A stretch of DNA of 32,093 bases from JBDIBA01 sp039812705 (GCA_039812705.1 JBDIBA010000023.1:1-32093); one strand, 5' to 3'; counted from the first letter of the stretch, positions 1-7,692 are shown. Program-made: numbers and translations. The notes: a model not told the origin generated them from the sequence alone.

Positions 1-168
1 AGCCCGAATCAGCGTGTCAGCCATGACGACTTCATGGTCGCTTGGTCGTCTCCGACCACGGCTGCGCGTTATGTGCTCAGCGTCGGGCGTTCCCTGGAGC
101 GGCCGATTGATGTCGAAGCCGTGTTGGCCGTGGCGCGCTCGGTGGAGCCGACTTCATTGGCGTTGTAG
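1..168 (+). CDS. 3' end of an unidentified protein (partial)
   Basis: An open frame enters from the left edge in frame 1 and stops at TAG 166-168, giving 55 residues that end in RSVEPTSLAL. The composition is protein-like (SHDDFMVAWSSPTTAARYV), unlike the Arg/Trp/Cys-rich alternative + frame beginning at 14. A convergent hairpin follows at 223-256. The 5' part lies outside the window and I do not recognise the family. Calling this real coding sequence is an inference from composition and from the terminator placement. Confidence 0.55.
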   Translation, partial: SPNQRVSHDDFMVAWSSPTTAARYVLSVGRSLERPIDVEAVLAVARSVEPTSLAL

Positions 169-222
169 ACGCCGTAGGTTCGCTTGTTTGCAACAGTTCT
201 GTGCAAAGCAAGGGTCCGTAAA

Positions 223-256
223 AACAAAAGCCCCGCCCGAAGGTGAGGCTTTTGTT
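223..256. terminator. Bidirectional terminator hairpin
   Basis: Ten-base arms AACAAAAGCC (223-232) and GGCTTTTGTT (247-256) are perfectly complementary around a GC-rich loop. Read on the minus strand the stem runs into a T-rich tract, and on the plus strand it ends in TTTTGTT. It lies 22 nt past the minus-strand stop at 278 and 55 nt past the plus-strand stop at 168, so it can serve both converging genes. Confidence 0.75.
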
Positions 257-277
257 CGTTAGTTGTGAATCAGCGGG

Positions 278-1372
278 TTAGCTGATTTGGCGGATGGAGC
301 TGATCTGCCAAGCGTCGTTGACCTTGGAGACTCGCATTTCCCACTTGAACTGCTGGTCTTGCTCGCCTGCCCGGCTAACAAGAACGTCTGAAGTGACAAT
401 CCAGTCGCTGCCGGCCTGCTGGGCCTGCTCGTTGCTGGTCTTCATGATCAAAGGAGTGCCGCCCGGAGGGTTGTCTCTGAGCGAACGGGACTCTGATTCA
501 AAGCGTTGGAACTGAGAACCGGTGGTCACAAAGAACGGGCGCACTTCGTCCAAGTTTCCGTTGACTGCAAACTTGCCCCAACCGGCCAAAGCAGCGTCGA
601 TGCCAGCCTTGACGTCGGCAGGCAGCTGCGCGGTTTGCGCGTCTAGTGCCGTGGTTACCGTTGTTTGGGTTGGATCTGTTAGCACAGTTGTTTCTTGTGA
701 AGAGTCTGGGTCGACAGGTGCGTCGCCCTTGTTCTTGCCCAAGAAGGCCAGGATTCCCGCAATGAGGGCGACCAGAAGAAGCAGCGCAATGAGGGCGGGG
801 AGGAGCTTGCGCAGCAATCCACCGCCGCGGTTGTCGTCGCGCTGGTCGTAGTCGTCGTCGTAACCGTCGTCATAGTCGTCGTCGTAACCGTCGCCGTTGC
901 GGTAACCATCGTTGTAGCTATCGTCGTAGCCGTCATTGCGGCCGTCGTTGTAGCCGTCTTCGTTTCGGTAACCGTCGTTGTCAAAGCCGTTGGAGGACTC
1001 GCTTCCGTAGCGATCGCCGTTTGAACCGTCGTCGTAACCGTCGTTGCGGTTTACGGCGCCCGCGGCAGTCCAGTCGCTGGAGTCTGTTTGGCGCCCGAGG
1101 TCATTGTCGTAACCATCGTTGGAGCCATAGCCGCCTTGGGTGCCTTGGTCATTGCCAAAGCCAAAGTCGCCTTCGCGATAGCCCGAGTCTGAATAAGGGG
1201 CGTCGGAATATGGGTCTCCATAATCCCCGCGGTTTTGCGAACCCGAGGGGTTGTCAAAATCAAGTGACTTGTAATCATCTTGGTTGCTGGCCATGTGAGA
1301 ACCACCCGGCTTCTTCGCGGGGTCGTCGTCTTCTGGCAGCGGCCATGCATCTGGATCAAAACGGTCGGACAT
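278..1372 (-). CDS. Asp/Asn/Gly/Tyr-rich single-pass membrane protein with NTF2-like outer domain
   Basis: About 364 residues in three parts. An extremely hydrophilic N-terminal half (to about residue 188) is rich in D, N, G, Y and S, with repeats such as DGYDDDYDDGYDD. One membrane helix (about 193-213, LLPALIALLLLVALIAGIL) follows. The C-terminal domain of about 110 residues has the pattern of mce-associated/NTF2-like outer domains (AGWGKFAVNGNLDEV near its start, WQISSIRQIS at its end). The charged N-terminus should be cytoplasmic. The reading frame opens at GTG 1378, directly after the upstream stop, but ATG 1372 has AGGTGA in front of it and is preferred. It is the last gene of the pilus operon and ends before a hairpin. 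No function is known. Scaffold or accessory pilus factor is a guess. Confidence 0.8.
   Translation of the reverse strand: MSDRFDPDAWPLPEDDDPAKKPGGSHMASNQDDYKSLDFDNPSGSQNRGDYGDPYSDAPYSDSGYREGDFGFGNDQGTQGGYGSNDGYDNDLGRQTDSSDWTAAGAVNRNDGYDDGSNGDRYGSESSNGFDNDGYRNEDGYNDGRNDGYDDSYNDGYRNGDGYDDDYDDGYDDDYDQRDDNRGGGLLRKLLPALIALLLLVALIAGILAFLGKNKGDAPVDPDSSQETTVLTDPTQTTVTTALDAQTAQLPADVKAGIDAALAGWGKFAVNGNLDEVRPFFVTTGSQFQRFESESRSLRDNPPGGTPLIMKTSNEQAQQAGSDWIVTSDVLVSRAGEQDQQFKWEMRVSKVNDAWQISSIRQIS
830..1210. repeat. Trinucleotide-rich low-complexity coding repeat
   Basis: On the + strand this stretch is dominated by degenerate repeats of GTCGTCGTAACCGTC type, which encode the D/G/Y/N tandem units of the membrane protein on the minus strand. 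The bias leaves other frames open, producing spurious Thr-rich and Arg-rich ORFs. The repeats are imperfect, so copy number could vary by slippage or recombination. Confidence 0.7.
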
Positions 1373-1378
1373 CTTCAC

Positions 1379-2149
1379 CTAGCTCTTCGGAATAAGCGCT
1401 GACCACACCTCTACGATTGGTCGTTCCAAAGGTGTACTCGTTAGTTGAATATCACCCAAATCCTGTTCGCCCACAGGCCCTCCATCGGCAGCCTGAGAGT
1501 GAAGAACAGCTTTATAGGTAACCGACACAGTAACCCGCGCTTTGTGGTCCGAATTCACGTCTTTGCGTAGGAATACGTGAGTTGGGCTGGGATCGGTCGA
1601 AGTAGTGCCATCTCCGAAGTCCCATTGGTAGGCAGTGGGGGTGGCTTCGACGTAGGCGTTGAAGCCCGTGATGTCTTTGCGGAGCGTGCCTGGTTCGGTG
1701 AAATCGAACGTGATTGGCGCGCCTACCAGGAACTTTTGCTGGAAGTCGCTCCTGATGACCGGTGCTTTGACCACGAGGCGGGCCTGGGCCTTGGATGGGC
1801 CACCAGTGCCGGGGGTGTTCTGGTTGACGCAGCGGTAGATGGGAGTTTCGCCGGGACGGGCGATGTAAGCCATGTAGGAGGGAACGCCATTGGGGTCGGT
1901 GCAGGCGCGGGTTTGGCCAAAGTCATCGACGATGTCGTAGCTGTGGTCAGCCGCGTCAAACGGTCCGGTGGGGCCCGATCCGCCTGTGCAGCCACCCGAG
2001 GCATCTCCGGTTGATCCACCGCCAAGCACCGAGGATTGTCCCGTGCAGTCTTCAGCGAGAGCGGGCGACGGCAGCGCAAGAGCATTCGCACCCGACATCA
2101 CAGCGACAGCACAAAGTGCGACTGCAAAGCGATTGCGAAACCCGGTCAT
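1379..2149 (-). CDS. Secreted PKD-domain protein of the pilus locus
   Basis: 256 residues. An N-terminal signal peptide (basic MTGFRNRF, hydrophobic core, cleavage expected after SPALA near residue 32) is followed by a Gly/Ser/Thr-rich linker with several Cys. A PKD-like beta-sandwich covers roughly residues 145-215 and shows the diagnostic YQWDFGDGTTSTDPSPTHVF stretch. PKD domains usually mediate protein or glycan contacts on exported proteins. The start overlaps the preceding gene's stop by 4 nt (ATGA), so translation is coupled within the pilus operon. Position after the pseudopilins suggests a surface or pilus-associated adhesin-like role, which is inference. The exact partner cannot be read from the sequence. 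Confidence 0.82.
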   Translation of the reverse strand: MTGFRNRFAVALCAVAVMSGANALALPSPALAEDCTGQSSVLGGGSTGDASGGCTGGSGPTGPFDAADHSYDIVDDFGQTRACTDPNGVPSYMAYIARPGETPIYRCVNQNTPGTGGPSKAQARLVVKAPVIRSDFQQKFLVGAPITFDFTEPGTLRKDITGFNAYVEATPTAYQWDFGDGTTSTDPSPTHVFLRKDVNSDHKARVTVSVTYKAVLHSQAADGGPVGEQDLGDIQLTSTPLERPIVEVWSALIPKS

Positions 2150-2709
2150 TGTCTTGTTCCAATCATGTAGCGGTCAGATAGCCGCCAGATCCCGTCGGTG
2201 CCCTTGTCCATTACGTACATGAAGCCCTTGGGGTTGGGCGGAGGTGCGGCTTCGACTGTCTTGCCTGTGGAGTCGACAATTCCAAAGCCTGCAGAGGTTG
2301 GGTACGTGTACGTGTACACGCGAAAGTTGCCTTCTTGTTTGATGAAAGTCGTTTTCGTCAACACGATGTTCGCACCGGCGACCTTGCGCCCCTTTTGCTT
2401 GAGCGCGTTCAAGCGGTCGATTCCGTCTTGGTAGCACGCACATGCAGGCAACATGATTTCGCCAACGCGTGACGCATTTGGTGCCGAGTACAACTCGTTT
2501 TCAATTCGGGTGATGCGTTCCAAGCCCGCGGCCCAATCAGCTGCGTCACCGGTTGCCTTGTCTACCGATGTAACTGGCGGACCATCTGGCGCAGTTGTTG
2601 TGATGCCGGCTTCTCTGTAGGCCTCTTCGCGTTGTGACTTGTTGACGTACATGCCTCCGCCTAACAGCGCGCCTACGAGTCCGAGAACCAGGAGTGGTTT
2701 GAAGTCCAT
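2146..2709 (-). CDS. Membrane-anchored protein of unknown function in pilus operon
   Basis: 187 residues. One hydrophobic segment near the N-terminus (residues 5-21, PLLVLGLVGALLGGGMY) acts as a signal anchor with no lipobox Cys, followed by an extracytoplasmic part. A CxC pair (ACAC, C90 and C92) precedes an amphipathic helix. The C-terminal half has alternating beta-type residues (FRVYTYTYPTSAGFGIVDSTGK) ending DGIWRLSDRYMI, a pattern like NTF2-fold or DUF6318-type actinobacterial exported proteins. That resemblance is weak and unverified. AAGGA lies 8 nt before the ATG. It overlaps the PKD gene by 4 nt downstream. Confidence 0.78.
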   Translation of the reverse strand: MDFKPLLVLGLVGALLGGGMYVNKSQREEAYREAGITTTAPDGPPVTSVDKATGDAADWAAGLERITRIENELYSAPNASRVGEIMLPACACYQDGIDRLNALKQKGRKVAGANIVLTKTTFIKQEGNFRVYTYTYPTSAGFGIVDSTGKTVEAAPPPNPKGFMYVMDKGTDGIWRLSDRYMIGTRQ

Positions 2710-2727
2710 TGTCTTAATCCTTCTGAG

Positions 2728-3222
2728 TTACTGCGCCACGCGCGGATCGGCGATTCCGGTGACGGTCACCGGTACTTCTGTGCTGGCGAGGAAGATGGCG
2801 GCAAACGTGATGCGAGTGCTGACGGTTGAAGTGACGGCTATTGCTTGGCCTTGGATTTCAACTGTGGTGTCGCTGAGTTGAAGCTTGTTGGTTGCAGACG
2901 CCGTTGCGAGGTAGTCCGCAATTGCTTGGCGCGCTGCCGCTTCGTCGAGCTGGGCTTGTCCCGTGACGCGAAATGCGTCGAGGTCGACTTGGTTTGCGCC
3001 GGCGACCGCTGCTGCGTCGACCATTGCTGCAAGTTCGCGTCGGTCGCTGAAGGCGTGCCAGAAGTCAAAGATCAATCCACCAAGAAACAACACGCCAACG
3101 CACAGCCCAAGAGTCCAGATTGTGAAGAAACCGCGCTCGTTCTTGCGCGCAATCCTCTTGGTTCTGAAAGAACTGCGGACCTTGTTGATTGAAAAACGAA
3201 AACGCTCTACAGAAAGAGTCAT
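2728..3222 (-). CDS. TadG-like pseudopilin / pilus assembly protein
   Basis: 164 residues. A basic N-terminus ends ERG (residues 29-31) and is followed by a hydrophobic helix FFTIWTLGLCVGVLFLGGLIFDF. Next comes the conserved DRRELAAMVDAAAVAGANQVD segment typical of TadG/TadE-like proteins, then a small beta-rich domain. This is the TadG_N pattern without the long von Willebrand-like extension of classical TadG. The position corresponding to the prepilin +5 Glu is Trp (W36 after G31), unlike the other three pilin-like proteins here. The start overlaps the upstream TadE stop by 4 nt. It probably works in the cytoplasmic membrane with the Tad machinery. Confidence 0.85.
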   Translation of the reverse strand: MTLSVERFRFSINKVRSSFRTKRIARKNERGFFTIWTLGLCVGVLFLGGLIFDFWHAFSDRRELAAMVDAAAVAGANQVDLDAFRVTGQAQLDEAAARQAIADYLATASATNKLQLSDTTVEIQGQAIAVTSTVSTRITFAAIFLASTEVPVTVTGIADPRVAQ

Positions 3223-3698
3223 TGTGCTCGGCTCCTGTAAACGTCAATCGGTTCGTTGTGTGTTGACGAATAGTCAAAGGCAGACGAGTCGACTTTCAAG
3301 ATGCCGACACTGATTGCAGGCACTTTCACAGTGACTGTTGCATTGGCTGTATCGCCCGGCTTGATTGGAACGGCGGGGTAGTCGTCGAAACTGACCGTTA
3401 GGTCTGTGTCGGGAATTTTGTAGTTGGCGGCCACTTGCTGGGCCATTGCCGTAGCGGTAGCTGGGTCGCCGGTGAGTGCGTAAACGCGGGCAGATTCTCG
3501 AGCGGCCGTGCGCGCAAGCATTTGGCGTTCGGCCCACGTGGGAATTGAAAGCACCAACAGTGTGATTGGCAACAACAAGAAACAAAGGCTGGCGACAAAC
3601 TCGATTGCAACCATGCCGTCTTCGCGGGTCTTGAGTCGGCTCTTGTGGAGTCGGGCCCGGTGTGCAAAGCCTGAAGTAAGTGTGTGAAGCGTGGTCAT
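3219..3698 (-). CDS. TadE-like pseudopilin
   Basis: 159 residues. A basic leader ends KTREDG, with a likely prepilin cleavage after G28. The mature N-terminus MVAIEFVASLCFLLLPITLLVLSIP carries Glu at +5, and then comes the ARTAARESARVYAL segment characteristic of TadE (TadE-like domain). The C-terminal part is beta-rich. TadE proteins are minor pilins processed by the prepilin peptidase and needed for Flp pilus biogenesis. It overlaps both neighbours by 4 nt. The long 28-residue leader is unusual but basic, as expected. Confidence 0.88.
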   Translation of the reverse strand: MTTLHTLTSGFAHRARLHKSRLKTREDGMVAIEFVASLCFLLLPITLLVLSIPTWAERQMLARTAARESARVYALTGDPATATAMAQQVAANYKIPDTDLTVSFDDYPAVPIKPGDTANATVTVKVPAISVGILKVDSSAFDYSSTHNEPIDVYRSRAQ

Positions 3699-4144
3699 TG
3701 TGGTGCCAGCTCCTTGACTGAAGAGCCGGCGGCGGCAACGTCGATGTCGGGAACCGGTGGAACCCAGCCTTGGAAAGTTGCTTTCACGGTTGCGTCAACG
3801 CGTCGAGCATCAACGTCAACCGTGCATTCGATGACGGGCCTGGTCGCCATCGAGCCCAGGCTTTCCATCACCGATTCTGCGCGCTTCTGGCATGCAGTGA
3901 TGCTGAGCGCGACGTCTTGTGCATTGCTTGCTGCAACGGCAGCCCCACCCTGTTTGGGCGTAGCAACTGCAATGCGGCTACCGGCGCGGGCGCCTTCGTC
4001 GGCTGCAGCACGCACCACGCCTTTGCCATAACCAAAGAACAACAGGTTGAGCAAGAACACAAAGAAAAGGAGGGACATTGCAACCGCAACCATCATCTCG
4101 ATTGAGATGAAACCGGCCTCGTCTGCACGCTCACGCACTTTCAT
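3695..4144 (-). CDS. TadE-like pseudopilin
   Basis: 149 residues. A short charged leader MKVRERADEAG is followed by FISIEMMVAVAMSLLFFVFLLNLLFFGYG with Glu at +5 after the putative cleavage at G11. The typical TadE helix RAAADEGARAGSRIA comes next, with a small C-terminal domain containing two Cys (ITACQKR, PVIECTVDV). A strong Shine-Dalgarno AAAGGAGG lies in front of the ATG, the best in the operon, so this gene can be translated independently of the pilin gene 66 nt upstream. The role is a minor pilin in Flp/Tad assembly by family knowledge. Confidence 0.88.
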   Translation of the reverse strand: MKVRERADEAGFISIEMMVAVAMSLLFFVFLLNLLFFGYGKGVVRAAADEGARAGSRIAVATPKQGGAAVAASNAQDVALSITACQKRAESVMESLGSMATRPVIECTVDVDARRVDATVKATFQGWVPPVPDIDVAAAGSSVKELAPQ

Positions 4145-4191
4145 GGCCGGTTCCTCCTTTCAAATGTTCAAACCTCCGGCTGTTCAACCCT

Positions 4192-4205
4192 CGCCGTTTG
4201 CGGCG
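4192..4205. other. Small GC hairpin after the pilin gene
   Basis: CGCCG (4192-4196), loop TTTG, CGGCG (4201-4205) lie just after the pilin stop codon at 4211-4213 in the transcribed (minus) direction. No T tract follows, so it is not a normal terminator. A 3' stabilising or partial attenuation hairpin for the pilin message is possible. Confidence 0.35.
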
Positions 4206-4210
4206 GAGTC

Positions 4211-4387
4211 TTAGATGTTGAGTTGTTTCTTGATGTTGTCGATCACGCCGGTACCGAGTTGGCCGAGCGCTGCCCAAATAGCGACCAGTGCAAGGATGCC
4301 TAGGGCTGCGTTGCCGAGTAGCTCGGCCGTGGTGAATCCGGATTCGTCGCGGCGGGCCGCTGCCAGTCGTTGTTTCATAAGTATCAT
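4211..4387 (-). CDS. Flp-type prepilin (major pilin candidate)
   Basis: 58 codons, MILMKQRLAAARRDESGFTT at the N-terminus and ending GVIDNIKKQLNI. It has a charged leader, a prepilin cleavage site ESG|FTTAEL with Glu at +5, a single hydrophobic helix (LLGNAALGILALVAIWAAL), and the very short length typical of Flp pilins. It lies directly after tadC and before the TadE genes, the usual position. AAGGAAG ends 4 nt before ATG 4387; a second in-frame ATG sits at 4378. A perfect 16-bp palindrome (4379-4394) spans the start codon. By family knowledge the product is exported, cleaved by a TadV-like peptidase not encoded here, and polymerised. Confidence 0.88.
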   Translation of the reverse strand: MILMKQRLAAARRDESGFTTAELLGNAALGILALVAIWAALGQLGTGVIDNIKKQLNI

Positions 4388-4394
4388 GATACTT
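4379..4394. promoter_or_regulatory. 16-bp perfect palindrome over the pilin start codon
   Basis: AAGTATCATGATACTT is its own reverse complement and contains the ATG at 4387-4385. It could be a repressor operator or, in the mRNA, a hairpin hiding the start codon beside the AAGGAAG ribosome site. Twelve of its 14 core bases match the site at 9879-9892 upstream of cpaB. Confidence 0.55.
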
Positions 4395-4477
4395 CCTTAG
4401 GGGTTTTCGATTTCAATTCGGGGAAGGGGGTTTGCCATCACGCGCAAGGGCTTGGCGTGGCGAGTCGTGCGCTCCAT

Positions 4478-5446
4478 TTACTTGACTCCGAAGAAGAAGC
4501 TCGGTAGCGGCGCGGCAATGAACAACAGCATCACCGGCGCAAGGAACATCAAGATTGGAATCAGCATTGCGCCTTGGCGTTTTGTTGCCGAGCGACGCAC
4601 TTCGTTGCGCCTTTGGTCTCGAACGTCTTCGGACAGAGCAAGCAGGGCGCGCGCGAGGTCAGCTCCGCGTTCAGACCCGCTGGAAAGCAGCTTGTACGTG
4701 CGCGCAGCAAGGGGCTCGGGCGTTGTCGATGCAATGCGACCAAATGCTTGGCTGGCCGGCATGCCTCGTGCGTGAAGACGCAACGCTTCGTTGAGTTCGT
4801 CAATAACAGAACCGCGGGCTCGACGGACGAGTCGTTGTGCAGCAAGGGTTGGCGAGCCGCTTGTGCGCAGGTAGATGGCAAGCAACTGATTGATTGTGTA
4901 GAGCTCGATACGCATCCGGGTTCGACGCTTTTCAATGGTCGACGAGATCGTGGCGTTGTGACGCGAGACGCCGATGACAACGCCGAGAACGAAAGCCAAC
5001 AGCGTTAGCACGGGCTTGCCCTTGAGCAGCTGCGCGGCAACGGCAAGTGAAAGACCCCACTTCAAACCGGACCAGATTTGGCGCAGTCGCCATTCATGCA
5101 CTCGGTTCTTCTCATCGATGTCGCTAAGCAGGTCTGCTTGGCGCAACCGCATGAGGGTTGACTTGTCGTCCCAGGCTTGACCGAGAACACGACCGAGAAA
5201 CACCAACAGCGCTTCGCCAACGGGGCGGTAGAGGCGTTGCACAACATTGCTCGCGCCCACACTTGTCGAGCCAAGGATTGCCGCGCGGTCTGGCAGGCGG
5301 CCGAGCAATGAACGACTTGATGCCGTGTATGGACGAACGCGGGCGGCCAGACGTGTGCTTGGGAAAAAGATCTTGGCCAACAAGAGGCACATGCCAACGG
5401 CGAAGCCGAGCGCTCCGACAAACCTCCAACCAAAGATGTCGTCCAT
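4478..5446 (-). CDS. tadC: TadC-like inner-membrane platform protein (GspF family)
   Basis: About 322 residues of the T2SSF/GspF family. An N-terminal membrane helix (FVGALGFAVGMCLLLAKIFF) is followed by a cytoplasmic stretch, a helix pair (GLKWGLSLAVAAQLL and VLTLLAFVLGVVIGV), the conserved helical bundle with IELYTINQLLAIYLRTSGSPTLAAQRL and GSERGADLARALLALSEDVRDQR, and a last helix (GAMLIPILMFLAPVMLLFIA). In Tad systems TadB and TadC form the platform that couples the CpaF ATPase to pilus polymerisation. ATG 5446 overlaps the TadB stop (TGATG); an in-frame GTG at 5449 is possible, but AGAGG spacing favours the ATG. Confidence 0.9.
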   Translation of the reverse strand: MDDIFGWRFVGALGFAVGMCLLLAKIFFPSTRLAARVRPYTASSRSLLGRLPDRAAILGSTSVGASNVVQRLYRPVGEALLVFLGRVLGQAWDDKSTLMRLRQADLLSDIDEKNRVHEWRLRQIWSGLKWGLSLAVAAQLLKGKPVLTLLAFVLGVVIGVSRHNATISSTIEKRRTRMRIELYTINQLLAIYLRTSGSPTLAAQRLVRRARGSVIDELNEALRLHARGMPASQAFGRIASTTPEPLAARTYKLLSSGSERGADLARALLALSEDVRDQRRNEVRRSATKRQGAMLIPILMFLAPVMLLFIAAPLPSFFFGVK

Positions 5447-6375
5447 CACGCCACCTCTTCATGGTCGTCGGTTGACGTAAATGCGCTGAGCTTTTTCGAC
5501 GTTGCAGCACCGCCGAACACGCGGTTTTCAAGGATTGGGCGCGCCAACCGTGACACGACGTAGATGCCGATTGCGCTTCCGATGCCGCCAACCAGGATGA
5601 CGATGTAACCAAGGGTGGATTGGTAGAACTCGCGGTATTGCTGGTTTGCCAGCACCAACAAAATGAGAATGCCCCACGGAATCACGAACACCGCACGCGC
5701 GTTGATCTTTTGTTCCAGCTGTGCGGACTCAATCTCTTCGCCTAGTTGAATGTCTTCGGTTGTTGCGTGAGCCAGGTCGCGAAGGATGTCGGTGACGATT
5801 CCGCCGCCGCGTTCGTGGGCGAGGATCAGAACTTCAATAACGCGGTCTGATGTCGGGTCTGCAAGGCGTTCGCGTACGACTTCCAAGGCAGGAACAACGC
5901 CAATGGTTGTTGAGAGTTGATCGAAGCGGTCGAATGCCGGGCGTAGTGCCTCTGGGCCGCGGTGCGACAATGCAACCAGCGCGCCGTGTAAAGAAGCGTT
6001 GGATTCAATGCTCGACGTCAGTTCCAGAATTGCGTCAGGCCAAGCGTTGGTTGTGCTTGAAAGCCTTGTTGAACGCTTCTTTGCAAAGAACGCGTAGGGG
6101 AGTGCTGCGGCGCCAAGTGCGGGCGCGATTGCAACTGACGGCGCGCCTGTCATTGCACTTACCAAACCGAAAACGACAAGTGCCACGAATGCAAGGCCTG
6201 CATAGAACTGTGTGGGGGAAAGTTCTACGCCTGCCTGCGTCAACCATATCTGGCGTTTGCTTTGCTCAGGTTTGGAAGAAGAGTTGCCAAAGCGGACCTC
6301 GGGGGCCTTGCCCGTCATGAGTCCGACGGCAAAGAAGACCCCGACACCGAATGCGAGTGCTCCAAGGATCAACAT
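5446..6375 (-). CDS. tadB: TadB-like inner-membrane platform protein (GspF family)
   Basis: 309 residues. N-terminal helices (LILGALAFGVGVFFAVGLM; FYAGLAFVALVVFGLVSAM; VAIAPALGAAALPYAFF) precede a cytoplasmic T2SSF bundle (WPDAILELTSSIESNASLHGALVAL, then ILAHERGGGIVTDILRDLA). Two C-terminal helices close the protein (FVIPWGILILLVLA; YIVILVGGIGSAIGIYVV). This is the TadB arrangement, next to TadC and just after the CpaF ATPase gene (6-nt gap). It should sit in the cytoplasmic membrane and contact the ATPase. Length and order match Gram-positive Tad loci. Confidence 0.91.
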   Translation of the reverse strand: MLILGALAFGVGVFFAVGLMTGKAPEVRFGNSSSKPEQSKRQIWLTQAGVELSPTQFYAGLAFVALVVFGLVSAMTGAPSVAIAPALGAAALPYAFFAKKRSTRLSSTTNAWPDAILELTSSIESNASLHGALVALSHRGPEALRPAFDRFDQLSTTIGVVPALEVVRERLADPTSDRVIEVLILAHERGGGIVTDILRDLAHATTEDIQLGEEIESAQLEQKINARAVFVIPWGILILLVLANQQYREFYQSTLGYIVILVGGIGSAIGIYVVSRLARPILENRVFGGAATSKKLSAFTSTDDHEEVA

Positions 6376-6381
6376 GGCGGC

Positions 6382-7692
6382 CTACAAATACGGTTGTTGT
6401 CCGGAAAGGATGCCGCGGATTGTGTAACCGCGCGGCAACGACCTTTCGATCTTTTCCGCACAAGCCGGAACTGCACCCGTCCATTCCAATGGGCGACCGA
6501 AATCGGAGCGTTCGAAGATTGGCGATGTTGTGAAGCCGTTGTTGGACAGCGATGGCTCAACGGCCATGATTTCCATAATCTGACGGCGGATGCCCTTTTC
6601 CGGATCGACCTTGGAAATGTTTTCGCGATCGAGGAAGCAAACAAGGTCAATGGACGAGCTGAAGACTTTGCGAACAATGTCAATGCCGACGTTCTCGCCG
6701 GCCATGATGGCCGCATTCACGATTGCTTCAAGTGCGTCGTACGCGCTGTTTGCGTGGACTGTACAAAGGAAACCGGTACCGGCGTTGACTGCACGGGTCA
6801 ACTCGAATGCCTCGGCGCCGCGGACTTCACCAACAACGATTAAGTCCGGACGCATGCCAAGGACGAACTTGACCAAGTGACGAAGTGAAACCTCGCCGCC
6901 TCCATCGAGCGACGGTGGCCGAGCCTCGTAGTACTGGCCGTGGACAATTGGAGTGTTCAGCTCGCGAATTTCTTCACAGACTCTGATGCAGTGGTGCGAC
7001 GGAACCGAAGCAATACATGCACTGGTAAAGGTGGTCTTACCGGTACCAGGTGAACCTGCAACCATCATTGAAGTTGCAGCTTGCATTGATGCTCGAATGA
7101 AACTGGCAGCCGGACTGGTGAGAGTGCCGCGTTCAACAAGTGTGCGCAGAGTCTCGCGTCGCATCGAGTGCTTTCTGATGGTTGCACTCAACACGTCCGC
7201 GATTGGGGGAATGGTTGCCGTGAGGCGAGCGTTGCCACCAAGGATGCGAGCTTGAACGATTGGGTTCTTTGCGTCGAGGTGACGCTCGCTGGTGGCGAGA
7301 AGCCGTTCAACCGTTTGCATGTTTTCCTGCTCGGTTGTTGGCATGGTCATGCCTTGGAGGCGGCCGTGACCATCGATGAAAGCAACCTCATCGCCTTCAA
7401 TGAAGATTTCTTCAATGTCTGGCCGGGCGAAGAGTTCGCTCAGTGGGCCGTAGTCAGTGACGGATGCAAGTATCTGCGACACCATGCCCGATGGGTCGGC
7501 CAACGACCGCCCGCCGCCGAGGTGCGCACGGGCTTGGTATGTCTGAACGATCTCGACAACCAGTTCGCGCACGCGGTCAATGTTTGTGCTGCCGAGCGGA
7601 ATGCGACGTTCTTCGAGTTGGTTGATTACTTCTTCACGAATGACGGCGTAGGCGTCAAGTGTTTCGCGAGGTGCGTGTTGGGACACTGTCAT
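6382..7692 (-). CDS. cpaF: CpaF/TadA-type pilus assembly ATPase
   Basis: 436 residues, a secretion ATPase of the CpaF/TadA branch. The N-terminal domain (YGPLSELFARPDIEEIFIEG) is followed by the catalytic domain: Walker A GSPGTGKTT (about 213-221), an acidic Asp-box region CIRVCEEIREL, Walker B DLIVVGEVRG (about 283-292) and the His motif TVHANSA (about 311-317). It hydrolyses ATP to drive pilin polymerisation at the cytoplasmic face with TadB and TadC. The start overlaps the TadZ-like gene by 4 nt (ATGA). All catalytic residues appear intact. Confidence 0.95.
   Translation of the reverse strand: MTVSQHAPRETLDAYAVIREEVINQLEERRIPLGSTNIDRVRELVVEIVQTYQARAHLGGGRSLADPSGMVSQILASVTDYGPLSELFARPDIEEIFIEGDEVAFIDGHGRLQGMTMPTTEQENMQTVERLLATSERHLDAKNPIVQARILGGNARLTATIPPIADVLSATIRKHSMRRETLRTLVERGTLTSPAASFIRASMQAATSMMVAGSPGTGKTTFTSACIASVPSHHCIRVCEEIRELNTPIVHGQYYEARPPSLDGGGEVSLRHLVKFVLGMRPDLIVVGEVRGAEAFELTRAVNAGTGFLCTVHANSAYDALEAIVNAAIMAGENVGIDIVRKVFSSSIDLVCFLDRENISKVDPEKGIRRQIMEIMAVEPSLSNNGFTTSPIFERSDFGRPLEWTGAVPACAEKIERSLPRGYTIRGILSGQQPYL

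Noticed and set aside
679..1359. Open minus-strand and plus-strand frames rich in Thr/Ala or Arg/Cys
   Set aside because: They are shadows of the D/N/G/Y trinucleotide repeat; composition is a single-codon artefact and the real frame has a membrane helix and folded domain.
4192..4205. Hairpin after the pilin gene as a terminator
   Set aside because: The stem is only 5 bp and no T tract follows, so it is listed only as a small hairpin.
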